Source: Komagataeibacter intermedius TF2 (GTDB taxonomy: Bacteria; Pseudomonadota; Alphaproteobacteria; Acetobacterales; Acetobacteraceae). Taken from it: a stretch of DNA of 51,880 nt. Of the stretch, positions 9,003-17,590 are shown in pieces (within the stretch, counting starts at the first letter, position 1; every line of letters starts with the position of its first letter). The notes under the pieces were generated by a model. That model did no database searches. It was not told the DNA's origin and was given only the letters and a program-made list of their open reading frames with translations. The DNA lies in contig NZ_BANF01000105.1 of NCBI RefSeq assembly GCF_000964425.1, forward strand, positions 1-51,880, read 5' to 3'. Made by a program: the position numbers and the translations under genes.

Positions 9003-9209
9003 AAATAACATGCCTATAATATACATTAATACGGCATGTAACGATAACCTTCCCAACGCCCCGTCCCGATAACCGGGCCGATGCCGTACCCCGTGCGACC
9101 CGCCCCCATCATCCTGTGGCGCATGGATCCGGGTCATGTCGGCAACTCCGGCATGATCAGCCCGTTAACCACCGATCCTTCCGGCCCCAGATACTTCAAG
9201 GACCGTCCG

Positions 9210-10205
9210 ATGCGTGAACCACGTACCGCCCCGGCTGCCTGGCATCTGCAGCATTCCCGTCCCGAAAGCCTGGTCAGCTATTTTGATCCATGGCAGCCCG
9301 TGGCGCGGCAGCTGGACATGCTTGCCAACCGCTTCCGGACCGTAAAGGCCCTGTGCGATGCGCAGGTGGACAGCCTGGCCACCGAACATGCGGCACTGGC
9401 GGATCTGCGCGATTCGCTTGCGTTTCACCTGCTGCGGGCCTGCGTATGGTGGCAGGTCGATTTCTCGCCCCATGCGGTGACCGGCCTGCAGGCCACCAGT
9501 TTCATGAAATACGTACGCCGTCATACCGACCGCTTCGTGGATGACGACACGCTGCTGGATGTCATGACATGGCAGCATTACATGCACCGCGCCGATAGCG
9601 GGCATATCATGGTGACCGGGACCGACCCGCTATGCCGCGGCAACACCACCATCGTGTACGGCATTGACGGGCATCGTGGCTTCCGTTTCGCCATGCAGCG
9701 CGCGGGCCAGAAGCTGGAATGGAACGACATCACCCATACGGATTTTGTCGCTTCCTGCCTGAACGCCCGCGCCCTGCACTGCCTGATCGAGACGGAATGC
9801 ACCGCCATTGGCGAATGGGACCTTGCGCGGGAGGAACACATCCAGGCCTCGCGCCATTATACCCAGCATTTCCGTACGGCCACGCAGGCCAACCCGGTGG
9901 AGCGCTATGCCACGGCCCTTGACCAGCTGAGCCGCTGCCAGTCGCGCTTTGGCCGTTTCGAGTTCGAGAACATCGTCAACCACATGGCGTTTTCCGTGGT
10001 GCAGACGGCCCATGAACGCGGGATCAGCATTGCCGACATGCTGCGCCACGGGACCGACCGCACCATCAGCCCCCGAATCGCGGGCAGCCTGAAAAAACGC
10101 GCACGTGGCCATATCACCACCGGCACCGATCCCCTGCGCCACGCAGAACTTGAAGCCCTGCTGGATCAGGTTGAAACCGGCTTTGCCCTGTCAGGTCGCA
10201 GCTGA
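9210..10205 (+). CDS. Conserved-looking protein of unknown function, upstream of tandem AAA ATPase
   Basis: About 331 residues if started at ATG 9210, which has AAGGA seven bases upstream; an in-frame ATG at 9081 would add 43 residues with no comparable ribosome site. The protein is soluble, rich in His, Arg and Trp, with no signal peptide or membrane segment, and appears largely alpha-helical towards its C-terminus. I recognise no domain. The AAA+ ATPase gene begins 93 bases downstream on the same strand, so they may form one transcription unit; a functional link is a hypothesis. Codon use looks like that of its neighbours, so there is no sign of recent transfer. Confidence 0.6.
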   Translation: MREPRTAPAAWHLQHSRPESLVSYFDPWQPVARQLDMLANRFRTVKALCDAQVDSLATEHAALADLRDSLAFHLLRACVWWQVDFSPHAVTGLQATSFMKYVRRHTDRFVDDDTLLDVMTWQHYMHRADSGHIMVTGTDPLCRGNTTIVYGIDGHRGFRFAMQRAGQKLEWNDITHTDFVASCLNARALHCLIETECTAIGEWDLAREEHIQASRHYTQHFRTATQANPVERYATALDQLSRCQSRFGRFEFENIVNHMAFSVVQTAHERGISIADMLRHGTDRTISPRIAGSLKKRARGHITTGTDPLRHAELEALLDQVETGFALSGRS

Positions 10206-10298
10206 TGGGCGTGGGGGAAGAGAAAACATCGTCCTTCCCCCACGACATCCGTCCCTGCACTACCTATATTCAGACAGGAGCAGCAGGAGACCCGATAT

Positions 10299-12389
10299 AT
10301 GGCGCTAGCCAAAAGCAGACGACCGGCAACACGCCGCAGGACGGTACAGCCGCGCTCATCGCGCGTGCGGGGCGAGACACGCCGCCTGCTGGAGATGCTG
10401 TGCGTGCTGCATGGTTCGATCCATCGTGGATCACGTGACGCCGGCGCGCTGGTCCGCTGCGTGGTGCAGGCCCAGCCCGACCTTGGCCTGCATGACAAGG
10501 AACTGCCCGCCGCCCCCCGCCATGACGGGGAAAACCCGCCAACCGCCACCGAATGGAAACGCCTTGGCCACGCGCTGGAAGAAGCGCGCGCCCAGCACGC
10601 GGGCGACCGGGGATACGTGGATACGTGGCTGGAGGAACTGAGCCAGGCCACCGGTCTGGGCCGCGTGGCCAGCGAGGTGCTTGGCCTTGCCATGTGCTAT
10701 CGCCTGAACGGGCATTTCGAACAGTTATGGGATGACCTGTGTGAAAACCGGTCACGCGGGCCGTTCCTGTGCGAGGACATTCCCCTGCTGCACCTGCTTC
10801 TGGGGCAGGAGGAGGACGCGATCGCCACCGCGCTCGCCCCCGAGGGGCAGCTGCGCATGAGCGGCCTCATGACCGTGGACGAGGACGGCGACATTACCCT
10901 GCTGCCCCGTCTCATGGCGCTGATGAACCGCCGCGCCAGCGTGGTGGGCGACATCCGCTCCCTGCTGCTGGGGCAACCGCGTGAAGCAACCCTGCCGTGG
11001 GATGCTTTCGCCCATCTGGGCCAGCAGGCGGATATCGCGGCAAAGCTGCTGAAGGCCGCGGTCGAACAGCATGCAACGGGCATCAATATCCTGCTGTATG
11101 GGCCGCCGGGCACAGGCAAGACCGAATTCGCGGCCACCCTTGCGCGGCACATCAATGCCACCCTGTACCCCGTGGGCGAGGCGGACAGCGCGGGCGATGA
11201 GCCATCGCGCCACGAACGGCTGGCTGACCTGCGGTGCAGCACGCGGCTGCTGCGCAATACGGACTCCATCCTGCTGTTCGACGAGGCGGAAGACCTGTTC
11301 ACCGCCAGCCTGTTCGACCCGCCGCAATCCTACAGCCGCGTGTTTTTCCACCGGCTGCTGGAACAGGGCGGCACGCCCGTCATCTGGACGGCCAATGACC
11401 TTGATACTCTTGGCCCCGCGATTGCGCGGCGCATGGCGCTGTGCATCGAGGTCCGGCAGCCCGGAATCGGCGTGCGCACGCGACTGTGGCAGGACATGGC
11501 GCGCGAGGAAAAGGTCGCCCTGGCACCCAACGATGCAGCCGACCTGGCCCGCGCCATTCCGGCCGCCCCGGCCATTTTCCGCAATGCGCTGCGGTCCACC
11601 CATCTGGCGGGCGGCGATTCCGCCATGGCCAGCATGATCGCGACCGGTATTGCCCGTGCGGCGGCGGGTGGCCAGATGCCCATGCCATCCCAGCCGGATG
11701 TCACGGATTACGATTCGACCCTGATCAACACGGACTGTGACCTGCAGGCCCTGACCACGCGGCTGGCCCGCCCCGGCGCGCCGCGTGCGGTCTCGCTGCT
11801 GCTGTCGGGACCGCCGGGTTCGGGCAAGAGTGCGTATGCCCGCCATCTGGCGGAACGGATGGACATGCCGGTGCTGCAGAAACGCGCATCCGACCTGCTG
11901 GACAAATATGTCGGGCAGAGTGAGCAGCAGATCGCGGCCGCCTTTGCCGAAGCCTGCGACAGCGGGGCCTTCCTGATCATTGACGAGGCCGACAGCCTGC
12001 TGGGTGATCGCCGGTCGGCGGAACGGTCGTGGGAAATCAGCCAGGTCAATGAAATGCTGACATGGATGGAACACCATCCCCTGCCCTTTGCCTGCACCAC
12101 CAACCTTGTGGAAAAGCTGGACCCGGCCAGCATGCGGCGCTTCCTGTTCCGCGCCCGCTTTGACTACCTGACGGAAATGCAGGCGGCCCATGCCTTCCAG
12201 CGTTTTTTCGGAAAGGATGCGCCAGCAGGCCTGCGCCACGTCCGCACGCTGGTACCATCGGACTTTGCGCTGGTGCTGCGCCGCGCGCGCCTGCTGGATG
12301 AAGACCCGACGCCCGATGACCTGCTGGAACGCCTGAAGGCGGAAACGGCGGGACGGGACGGAACCCGGCGCATCGGTTTCCTGTCCTGA
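10299..12389 (+). CDS. Tandem AAA+ ATPase (two AAA domains)
   Basis: 696 residues. After a basic N-terminus and a mostly helical region of about 240 residues there are two AAA+ modules. The first has Walker A 'GPPGTGKT' near 268, Walker B 'ILLFDEAEDLF' near 325 and sensor 'WTANDLD'. The second has Walker A 'GPPGSGKS' near 504, Walker B 'FLIIDEADSLL' near 557, sensor 'CTTNLVEKLD' and the arginine-finger region 'PASMRRFLFRARFD'. Both Walker B motifs keep the catalytic acid, so both may hydrolyse ATP. AAGGAG-like AGGAG lies nine bases before the ATG. The layout recalls Cdc48-like double-ring remodellers, but no protease or N-domain is fused. Target unknown; the gene just upstream is the obvious candidate partner. 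Confidence 0.85.
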   Translation: MALAKSRRPATRRRTVQPRSSRVRGETRRLLEMLCVLHGSIHRGSRDAGALVRCVVQAQPDLGLHDKELPAAPRHDGENPPTATEWKRLGHALEEARAQHAGDRGYVDTWLEELSQATGLGRVASEVLGLAMCYRLNGHFEQLWDDLCENRSRGPFLCEDIPLLHLLLGQEEDAIATALAPEGQLRMSGLMTVDEDGDITLLPRLMALMNRRASVVGDIRSLLLGQPREATLPWDAFAHLGQQADIAAKLLKAAVEQHATGINILLYGPPGTGKTEFAATLARHINATLYPVGEADSAGDEPSRHERLADLRCSTRLLRNTDSILLFDEAEDLFTASLFDPPQSYSRVFFHRLLEQGGTPVIWTANDLDTLGPAIARRMALCIEVRQPGIGVRTRLWQDMAREEKVALAPNDAADLARAIPAAPAIFRNALRSTHLAGGDSAMASMIATGIARAAAGGQMPMPSQPDVTDYDSTLINTDCDLQALTTRLARPGAPRAVSLLLSGPPGSGKSAYARHLAERMDMPVLQKRASDLLDKYVGQSEQQIAAAFAEACDSGAFLIIDEADSLLGDRRSAERSWEISQVNEMLTWMEHHPLPFACTTNLVEKLDPASMRRFLFRARFDYLTEMQAAHAFQRFFGKDAPAGLRHVRTLVPSDFALVLRRARLLDEDPTPDDLLERLKAETAGRDGTRRIGFLS

Positions 12390-12423
12390 CCCATTGGATG
12401 GGATGTGGGGCGGGAAAACTGAA

Positions 12424-12512
12424 GAACGTTTCTGGTGAAGCCTTTGGCGAAAAGCTTCAGGAAACACCGCCTTTCTGAAATAAAGGCGGCACCCGGAAAC
12501 TCTTTTCAGGCA
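12424..12512. repeat. Dispersed intergenic hairpin element, copy B (full)
   Basis: A well-preserved copy with two stem-loops: stem 1 pairs GAAGC with GCTTC (12437-12458), stem 2 pairs CCGCCTT with AAGGCGG (12467-12489), with outer ends 'cgtttctggtg' and 'cacccggaaactctttt'. It lies between the convergent AAA and acid-phosphatase genes, and either stem followed by a T-rich tract could terminate transcription. Confidence 0.75.
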
Positions 12513-12517
12513 GTCTT

Positions 12518-13366
12518 TTATTGCGGCGGATGGGCGGCGGCATCAGCCTCGATCGCACATTCGGCCGCAGGCGGCGCCGCCATGGTCGGATGCAGCGCCG
12601 TGACTTCCGCGCGCGCTGCGTCCATTTCCTGACGGAACCCTTCATCCTGTTCCATGGCGGAATACAGCACGCCGCCATTCAGCCACGCCGCCATCACGTC
12701 ACTCTGCCACTGCACGCCACATACCACCCGGCTTTCGCCAAACACCCGGGCGCGCTGCATGATCCATGCCGTCCGGTCGGGCAGGATATCGGACAGGATC
12801 AGCCCCGTAACCCAGCCCAGCGTGGCATGAAGCGACGGATAGGACGGATCCTGTTTCAGGTTGGCGCGAAGCGGGATACAGGTCGGCAGTTCCGCTTCGG
12901 TAAAGGGGCGCGGGCGGTTCCACAGCGTTTTCTGCGCATGGACGGCAGGGGTCAGGCGGTGTTCGATCCGTGTCACAAGGCCGACCAGTTCAGGCAGGCG
13001 GTCTGGCGGCAGGGTAAACCCCGCCGCACATGAAAAGGCCGAGACCATATGGGCGGGCGTATCACGATTATCCGCCTGCGCCAGTTTCCACCGCGGCGTG
13101 CCTTCCAGCACGCGGGTTGCGGCGAAAATACTGGCATCGGCCGCGCGCTGCGCCGTATCCGGGCCGGGCGGTGGCGGCAGGAAAACCTGCCCATCCGGCA
13201 GGGGTGGCCCGGCAGAGGTCTCCGCCGCCTGCGTTGCATGGTGATGCACGGCGCCTGTGCCGTGATGGTGGGGATGCGCACGGGCATCCACGGATACCGC
13301 CGTCAGCAGGGTCATCATGACAGAGGCGGCAAGGCCACCAGCCATGGCACAACGGTCAAGACGCAT
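12518..13366 (-). CDS. Class A acid phosphatase-like (PAP2 superfamily) protein lacking nucleophilic His
   Basis: 282 residues with a signal peptide (cleavage near 'VDARA') and a His-rich mature N-terminus (HPHHH at 31-35 and HHH at 41-43). The three PAP2 motifs are placed in order: KX6RP as 'KTLWNRPRP' (146-154), the PSGH position as 'SYPSLH' (Gly to Leu, His180 kept), and SRX5HX3D as 'SRVVCGVQWQSD' (212-223), where the codon CAG puts Gln219 in place of the histidine that forms the phospho-enzyme. Family members are periplasmic non-specific phosphatases. Without the nucleophile, ordinary activity is doubtful; a binding role is possible. It is convergent with the AAA gene, across repeat copy B. 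Confidence 0.82.
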   Translation of the reverse strand: MRLDRCAMAGGLAASVMMTLLTAVSVDARAHPHHHGTGAVHHHATQAAETSAGPPLPDGQVFLPPPPGPDTAQRAADASIFAATRVLEGTPRWKLAQADNRDTPAHMVSAFSCAAGFTLPPDRLPELVGLVTRIEHRLTPAVHAQKTLWNRPRPFTEAELPTCIPLRANLKQDPSYPSLHATLGWVTGLILSDILPDRTAWIMQRARVFGESRVVCGVQWQSDVMAAWLNGGVLYSAMEQDEGFRQEMDAARAEVTALHPTMAAPPAAECAIEADAAAHPPQ

Positions 13367-13522
13367 CTGTTTCCTGTCAGTTCACCTGTTGGCCGCATTC
13401 CACGGCCCCGTCATGCGCATAGCATGGGCGCAGGGACTGGCAAATCCCGCGCGTAACAGGTGCTGCTTCTGCGCCGCCGGGTTTTATGGCATGCTGGCAC
13501 CAAAGCCCGGAGACACGTAACA

Positions 13523-13732
13523 ATGAACCGTAGAAACCCGATATGGCCCACATCGGTCAGCCCTGTCCGCATCGGTCTGTGCGTTGTCGGGCTGACGCTG
13601 GTGGTGGTCCAGTTCTTTCATGGCCTGCACATAAGTCCCGATTCCATGCCGGGACAGGTCATGTTCCACATCGCCATGCTGGCGCTGGGGGCCATCATAT
13701 TCATCGTGGGCATGTGGGGACCATCACTGTAA
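13523..13732 (+). CDS. Small inner-membrane protein, unknown function
   Basis: 69 residues from ATG 13523, with GGAG about ten bases upstream. Two hydrophobic stretches (about 17-33 and 46-64) are joined by a short polar loop, so it is probably a two-helix inner-membrane protein. The N-terminus 'MNRRNPIW' is basic and likely cytoplasmic. I recognise no family. An in-frame start at 13460 exists but has no better signals. It is convergent with the 112-residue gene, across repeat copy C. Confidence 0.55.
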   Translation: MNRRNPIWPTSVSPVRIGLCVVGLTLVVVQFFHGLHISPDSMPGQVMFHIAMLALGAIIFIVGMWGPSL

Positions 13733-13751
13733 GACGGCATACGATGTTACA

Positions 13752-13830
13752 GGAAAGTTTCTGACGACGCTTTTTTCCAAAAGCTTCAGGGACTACCGCC
13801 TTCCTGAAAAAAGGCGGCACCCGGAACCCG
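13752..13830. repeat. Dispersed intergenic hairpin element, copy C (full)
   Basis: Both stems are preserved: 'gacgcttttttccaaaagcttc' region and CCGCCTT/AAGGCGG (13796-13817), with ends 'aaagtttctg' and 'cacccggaac'. It sits between two convergent genes, as copy B does. Confidence 0.75.
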
Positions 13831-13856
13831 TCATGCCCTGACATGTATTCCAGCCT

Positions 13857-14195
13857 TTACCGACGTTCGGAATCAGCACCGCTGCCTTCATCCGTGATCC
13901 CGGCACGCGACGGGGCATCGGCATCCGGTTCCACCGTGCGACTCATGCGTGCAACCGTCGCGTCATCGCCAAACCCGCGTCCTGACACGCGGCGGCGGGG
14001 GGCGGGATTTTCCATCAGCACGTTTTCCAGCGCTTCCGGGTCCGTCCGTTCGGCTTCGTCAAACAGTTCATCGGCACGCGCCTGATCTCCCGCGCGTTCG
14101 GCCCGCAATCCTGCTTCGGCCAGCCTGCGCGCGGTGCCGTGCTTGCCTTCGCCTGCATTATCGGGACGATCATCATCATTCATGAAACGGGGCAT
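13857..14195 (-). CDS. Small charged hydrophilic protein, unknown function
   Basis: 112 residues from ATG 14195, preceded by AAGGAGAGGGAAG, a strong ribosome site; the frame stays open further upstream but without a better start. The sequence is rich in Asp, Glu, Arg and Ala, begins 'MPRFMNDDDRPDN', has an alanine/arginine-rich helix around 'LAEAGLRAERAGDQARADEL' and lacks Cys and hydrophobic segments. It is probably cytoplasmic and partly disordered. I recognise no domain. It faces the membrane-protein gene at 13523 across repeat copy C. Confidence 0.6.
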   Translation of the reverse strand: MPRFMNDDDRPDNAGEGKHGTARRLAEAGLRAERAGDQARADELFDEAERTDPEALENVLMENPAPRRRVSGRGFGDDATVARMSRTVEPDADAPSRAGITDEGSGADSERR

Positions 14196-14463
14196 CGGCT
14201 TCCCTCTCCTTGCAATAACCGGGTGCGTGACACCCTGCAGGTCAGACAACACATTGACAGGGGGACGGTTCACCGCCGCGTCCGAATGACACGCATCCTG
14301 GAAATGGGTAGCGCGGGCAGCCAGCGCAACCGGGGCAGACCTGCACCCCGCCGGGGGCATCCATGCCTAAAAACCGCCACGGCATGAGGGACGTATCCAT
14401 GTAATATCATGGTGACCTTCCACCACCACGGGCCGGTGGCGGATACATGAAACGGAGTACCCC

Positions 14464-15000
14464 ATGTCCGATCTGATCGTTATCGGTTTTGACAGCCAGG
14501 ATGAAGCCACGGCTGCCCTGACCGAATGCAAGAAACTGGAAAAGGAATACCTGCTGGATCTGGAGGATGCGGTTGTTGTTGTCCGCACCGCCGATGGCAA
14601 GCTGCACCTGCAGCAGAGCGTCAACCTGGAAAAGGTCGGTGCATCGTACGGCCTCTTCTCGGGCGGTTTCTGGGGCGCGCTGGTGGGCCTGCTGTGCCTG
14701 AACCCGCTGGCAGGCTTTGTCGCAGGCAGCATCGTAGGCGCGGGGGCCGGCGCGATCGCGGGCAAGATGTCCGACTACGGCATTGATGACAATTTCATCA
14801 AGTCGCTGGGCGCCACCATTCCCGCCAACACCTCCGCGCTGTTCATTCTGGTACGCAAGTCCCAGCCCGAAAAGGTGCTGGCCGACCTGCGTGAGTTCAA
14901 GGGCCATGCCCGCGTGCTGCAGACCTCGCTTTCCCCGGAAAACGAAAACAGGCTGCGCGCCGCCCTGGGCCAGATGGCGGCCCCCGCACCGGCAGCCTGA
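14464..15000 (+). CDS. DUF1269 domain membrane protein
   Basis: 178 residues; GGAG lies seven bases before the ATG. The layout is that of DUF1269 proteins: a soluble alpha/beta N-terminus ('LIVIGFDSQDEATAALTECK', 'LEDAVVVVRTADGKL'), a glycine-rich hydrophobic hairpin (about 62-100, with 'GGFWGALVGLLC' and 'GAGAGAIAGKM'), then 'DYGIDDNFIKSLGATIPANT' and a C-terminal 'SALFILVRKSQPEKVLADL'. The function of the family is not established; members are often linked with membrane stress. A perfect 12-base hairpin follows the stop codon. Confidence 0.85.
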   Translation: MSDLIVIGFDSQDEATAALTECKKLEKEYLLDLEDAVVVVRTADGKLHLQQSVNLEKVGASYGLFSGGFWGALVGLLCLNPLAGFVAGSIVGAGAGAIAGKMSDYGIDDNFIKSLGATIPANTSALFILVRKSQPEKVLADLREFKGHARVLQTSLSPENENRLRAALGQMAAPAPAA

Positions 15001-15009
15001 CTGCCGGTT

Positions 15010-15039
15010 GTCCCACATGCCACCCACGGCATGTGGGAC
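15010..15039 (+). terminator. Strong stem-loop after the DUF1269 gene
   Basis: A perfect 12-base-pair stem (gtcccacatgcc / ggcatgtgggac) with a six-base loop starts 10 bases after the stop codon. There is no T run after it, so it may serve as an RNA-end stabiliser or a factor-assisted terminator. Confidence 0.55.
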
Positions 15040-15092
15040 CCCGACACATAGCCGTGATGACCAATCATCCCGCGTAATGATATGCTGGCGCC

Positions 15093-16211
15093 ATGCAGAC
15101 CATACGGCAGCGCCTGCGGGGCGTGTTCCTGACAGTTCTTCTGGCCATCCCGGCCACCACATGGCACGGTCCGGCACGCGCGCATGAAAAACTGCATGTG
15201 CAATGGACATCCGACCGCGTCCTGAATGCCGTGGCGGTGGCCGATAACGGGCGCACTTTCGTCTCCTTCCCCTATTGGGGCGGGGGTGGCAATGGCCCCA
15301 CCGTTGCCGAAATTGATGCCAGCGGCCAGCCCCATGCCTTTCCCGATGCACGCTGGAACCACCCCGACGGCACAAGGGGCGACAAGCAGCCTTTCGTGCG
15401 CGTCAACGCCCTGCGCATTGGCCCGGACGGGCTGTTATGGGTCGTGGATTCAGGGGATGCGAACGTGGGCGGTCCGCCCAATCCCGCCAAAGGGGCCCCG
15501 GCGCGCCTGCTGGCGTTTGATATGGACACCGGCAGCATGGTGCATGCCATCCCGCTCCGCGCCGCCAGCACGTCGCACAGCTACATGGATGACATCCGTT
15601 TCCATAAGGATACGATTTTCGTAACCGATGCGGGCGATCCCGCGCTGGTGGTGGTCAACCTGTCCAACGGGACGCAGCGCCGGGTGCTGGCGCATGACCG
15701 CTCCACGACAGATGACCGCCCGATGTATGCCGAAGGTCACATGCTGATGGCCCATGGCCAGCAGGTGCGGATCCATGCCGATCAGCTGGAGGTTTCCCCG
15801 GATGGGCAGAAACTCTATTTCCAACCCAGCTCCGGCCCCATGTGGGTCGTCCCCACGGCGGCACTGGAAAACCCGACCCTGTCGGCATCCGACCTGTCCC
15901 ATGCCGTAACCCTGTTCCACGACACGCCCACGACCGGCGGGACGGCCATTGACGGGGATGGCAACCTGTATGTGTCGGATGTGAACAGGCTGGGCATCCT
16001 GCGCATTACGCCACAGGGAAAGACAAGCACGCTGATCCATGACAGGCGACTGGTCTGGGCCGACGCCATGTGGATCGACAGCCATGGTGTCCTGTGGATA
16101 CCCGCCGTGCAGCTGAACCGTACCGCGACATTCCAGCCCGATGGCGTTTCACGCCTGCATCTGCCGGTGGCGATCTATACCATGGACCTGCATCTCAAGC
16201 CCGTGCGTTAG
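15093..16211 (+). CDS. Exported beta-propeller, major royal jelly / Yellow protein family-like
   Basis: 372 residues with a cleavable signal peptide ('GVFLTVLLAIPATTW', cleavage near 'GPARA'). The mature protein shows propeller repeats typical of MRJP/Yellow and SMP-30-like folds: 'NAVAVADNGRTFVSFPYWGG', 'VNALRIGPDGLLWVVDSGD', 'SYMDDIRFHKDTIFVTDAGD', 'HADQLEVSPDGQKLYFQP' and 'GGTAIDGDGNLYVSDVNR'. Bacterial members are periplasmic and of uncertain activity, perhaps lactonase-like or ligand-binding. No ribosome site is obvious at ATG 15093. It stands alone and is convergent with the Rieske gene across repeat copy D. Confidence 0.8.
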   Translation: MQTIRQRLRGVFLTVLLAIPATTWHGPARAHEKLHVQWTSDRVLNAVAVADNGRTFVSFPYWGGGGNGPTVAEIDASGQPHAFPDARWNHPDGTRGDKQPFVRVNALRIGPDGLLWVVDSGDANVGGPPNPAKGAPARLLAFDMDTGSMVHAIPLRAASTSHSYMDDIRFHKDTIFVTDAGDPALVVVNLSNGTQRRVLAHDRSTTDDRPMYAEGHMLMAHGQQVRIHADQLEVSPDGQKLYFQPSSGPMWVVPTAALENPTLSASDLSHAVTLFHDTPTTGGTAIDGDGNLYVSDVNRLGILRITPQGKTSTLIHDRRLVWADAMWIDSHGVLWIPAVQLNRTATFQPDGVSRLHLPVAIYTMDLHLKPVR

Positions 16212-16245
16212 GGCATATTTGAAAATACACGATCACTAAAAAACA

Positions 16246-16330
16246 AATAAAATTTTTGGCGAAGCTTTTTTCAAAAATATTCGACAGACCGCTACCTTTA
16301 AAAAAGGCAACTATCATTTTTCATCAATGG
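16246..16330. repeat. Dispersed intergenic hairpin element, copy D (diverged)
   Basis: Left end 'aaaatttttggcgaagc', stem 1 remnants (gaagcttttttcaaaaatattc) and stem 2 remnants (cctttaaaaaaggc) are recognisable but worn. It separates the convergent propeller and Rieske genes. The bases after it (to 16345) resemble those after copy B, so the element may extend further. Confidence 0.6.
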
Positions 16331-16349
16331 GCTGCTTTCAAACAGTCTC

Positions 16350-16982
16350 TTATAATTGCAGGATGCCACCAAAATCGAAATCCTGCCCCGCCGGGTTTTC
16401 CCCCAGCCGGATCATGGTTGGTGACGGCATGCTATAGGGCGGCACCGGCAGGTTATACGGTGCTGGCGCCCCACGGAACACACGCCCTGCCAGATCGAAT
16501 TTCGACCCATGGCAGGGACAGGCATATCCACCCGGCCAGGTATTGCCCTGTCCTTCGGGCAGGGGGCGATAGGCGGGAACACAGCCCAGATGGGTACAGA
16601 TCCCCACCACCACGCCATAACGCGGGTCCAGCGAACGATGCCAGTTCCGGGCATAGGGCGGCTGCTGCTGATCATTGGACTGCCCATCGCGCAGCCGTCC
16701 GGTCAGCGCGGCGTCCTGCAGGGCGGCAAGGGCTTCGGGCGTGCGATGTGTAATGAAAACGGGCTTGCCCTGCCATGTCACGACAATCTGCTGTCCCGGC
16801 GGCAGGGCGGATATATCCACATCAACCGGCAGGTGCGCTGCCGCACTGTCACGCGGGGCCAGACTCTGCAGGAAGGGCCACAGGCATGCGCCCGCACCGG
16901 CGGCAGCCGTGGCTGCGGTAACAAGCCCCAGGAAATTCCGGCGCCCACCGGGTGCCGATTGTGTATCCGACGCGTTTTCCAT
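16350..16982 (-). CDS. petA: Ubiquinol-cytochrome c reductase iron-sulfur (Rieske) subunit
   Basis: 210 residues from ATG 16982 (14 further in-frame codons upstream look non-coding). A Tat signal, 'GRRNFLGL', leads into a membrane anchor at about 17-40, then the Rieske fold with cluster ligands Cys129/His131 in 'CTHLGC' and Cys155-His158 in 'CPCHGS'; Cys134 and Cys157 form the usual disulfide. The protein is the electron-transfer subunit of the bc1 complex on the periplasmic side of the inner membrane. Cytochrome b and c1 genes, usually next in the operon, are absent on both sides, so this is either detached from them or a Rieske protein working elsewhere. Known bc1-type length and motifs make the assignment firm. 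Confidence 0.88.
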   Translation of the reverse strand: MENASDTQSAPGGRRNFLGLVTAATAAAGAGACLWPFLQSLAPRDSAAAHLPVDVDISALPPGQQIVVTWQGKPVFITHRTPEALAALQDAALTGRLRDGQSNDQQQPPYARNWHRSLDPRYGVVVGICTHLGCVPAYRPLPEGQGNTWPGGYACPCHGSKFDLAGRVFRGAPAPYNLPVPPYSMPSPTMIRLGENPAGQDFDFGGILQL

Positions 16983-17024
16983 CGTGCTGTTTCTATCGTG
17001 CGCCCGTACCAAAAGAAAGGGCAT

Positions 17025-17158
17025 ACAGCATCATTACAGCCTGCCATTTCCTGCAGGAAAAAAGGACGATACACTGCGGCCAGGCGCTATTCCCCGACCA
17101 TGTAAGCCGGTCAGCCACGCATGACCCGCGTCACAAAATCCACCCATGAATTCAGCAG
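17025..17158. other. Upstream region of the Rieske gene, no gene seen
   Basis: Part of the 17.0-17.4 kb gap between divergent genes. It should carry the promoter of the Rieske gene; I see no convincing operator, and no open frame looks coding. The rest of the gap is repeat copy E and about 160 bases leading to the Pmp3-like gene. Confidence 0.4.
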
Positions 17159-17241
17159 AAAGTTTTTGGTGGAGCTTTTTCGAAAAGCTTCAGAAAACGT
17201 TGCGTTTGTTAAACAAGACTGCATCCAAAAACCTTTATTCT
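17158..17241. repeat. Dispersed intergenic hairpin element, copy E (full, stem 2 worn)
   Basis: Stem 1 is good (gagctttttcgaaaagcttc), the left end is 'aaagtttttggtg', the right end 'catccaaaaacctttat'; stem 2 has decayed. Unlike most copies it lies between divergent genes. Confidence 0.7.
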
Positions 17242-17401
17242 GATCTGATCAACAGATTGCTCCGGGACCTGCCAGGGCAACCCGTCCCCGCCCACGGCGT
17301 ATGTCGTAGTGCTTCACGCACACATATCCAGGCTGTGCCTGACGATGATCCACGCTAGGTTTACCAATGCGCCCCTTCGGGCCTGAACATGGAGAGATAT
17401 C

Positions 17402-17590
17402 ATGCGGCTTGTCCTCGCCCTGCTGCTGCCGTGGCTGCAGTTCTTTACGATTGGCCGTCCCTTTGCCGGCATCATCTGCCTGATCCTGCAGGTCACCGTC
17501 ATCGGATGGATTCCGGCCGCGATCTGGTCGGTCTATGCGCTCAGCCAGTACTCGACCGATCGCAAGCTTGCAGCCCTGCGACGGTCATGA
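17402..17590 (+). CDS. Small membrane protein, YqaE/Pmp3-like
   Basis: 62 residues with two transmembrane helices and the Pmp3/YqaE pattern: 'LALLLPWLQFFTIGR', then a second helix with 'VTVIGWIPAAIWSVYALSQY' and a basic tail. GGAGA lies about eight bases before the ATG. Pmp3-type proteins are very small, plasma-membrane proteins linked with salt and membrane-potential stress; the match here is by pattern, and somewhat loose. The stop codon overlaps the grxB start as ATGA, so the two are translationally coupled. Confidence 0.65.
   Translation: MRLVLALLLPWLQFFTIGRPFAGIICLILQVTVIGWIPAAIWSVYALSQYSTDRKLAALRRS

Noticed and set aside
10752-12467. 571-codon reverse open frame
   Set aside because: Antisense shadow of the tandem AAA gene, whose Walker motifs are unambiguous on the forward strand.
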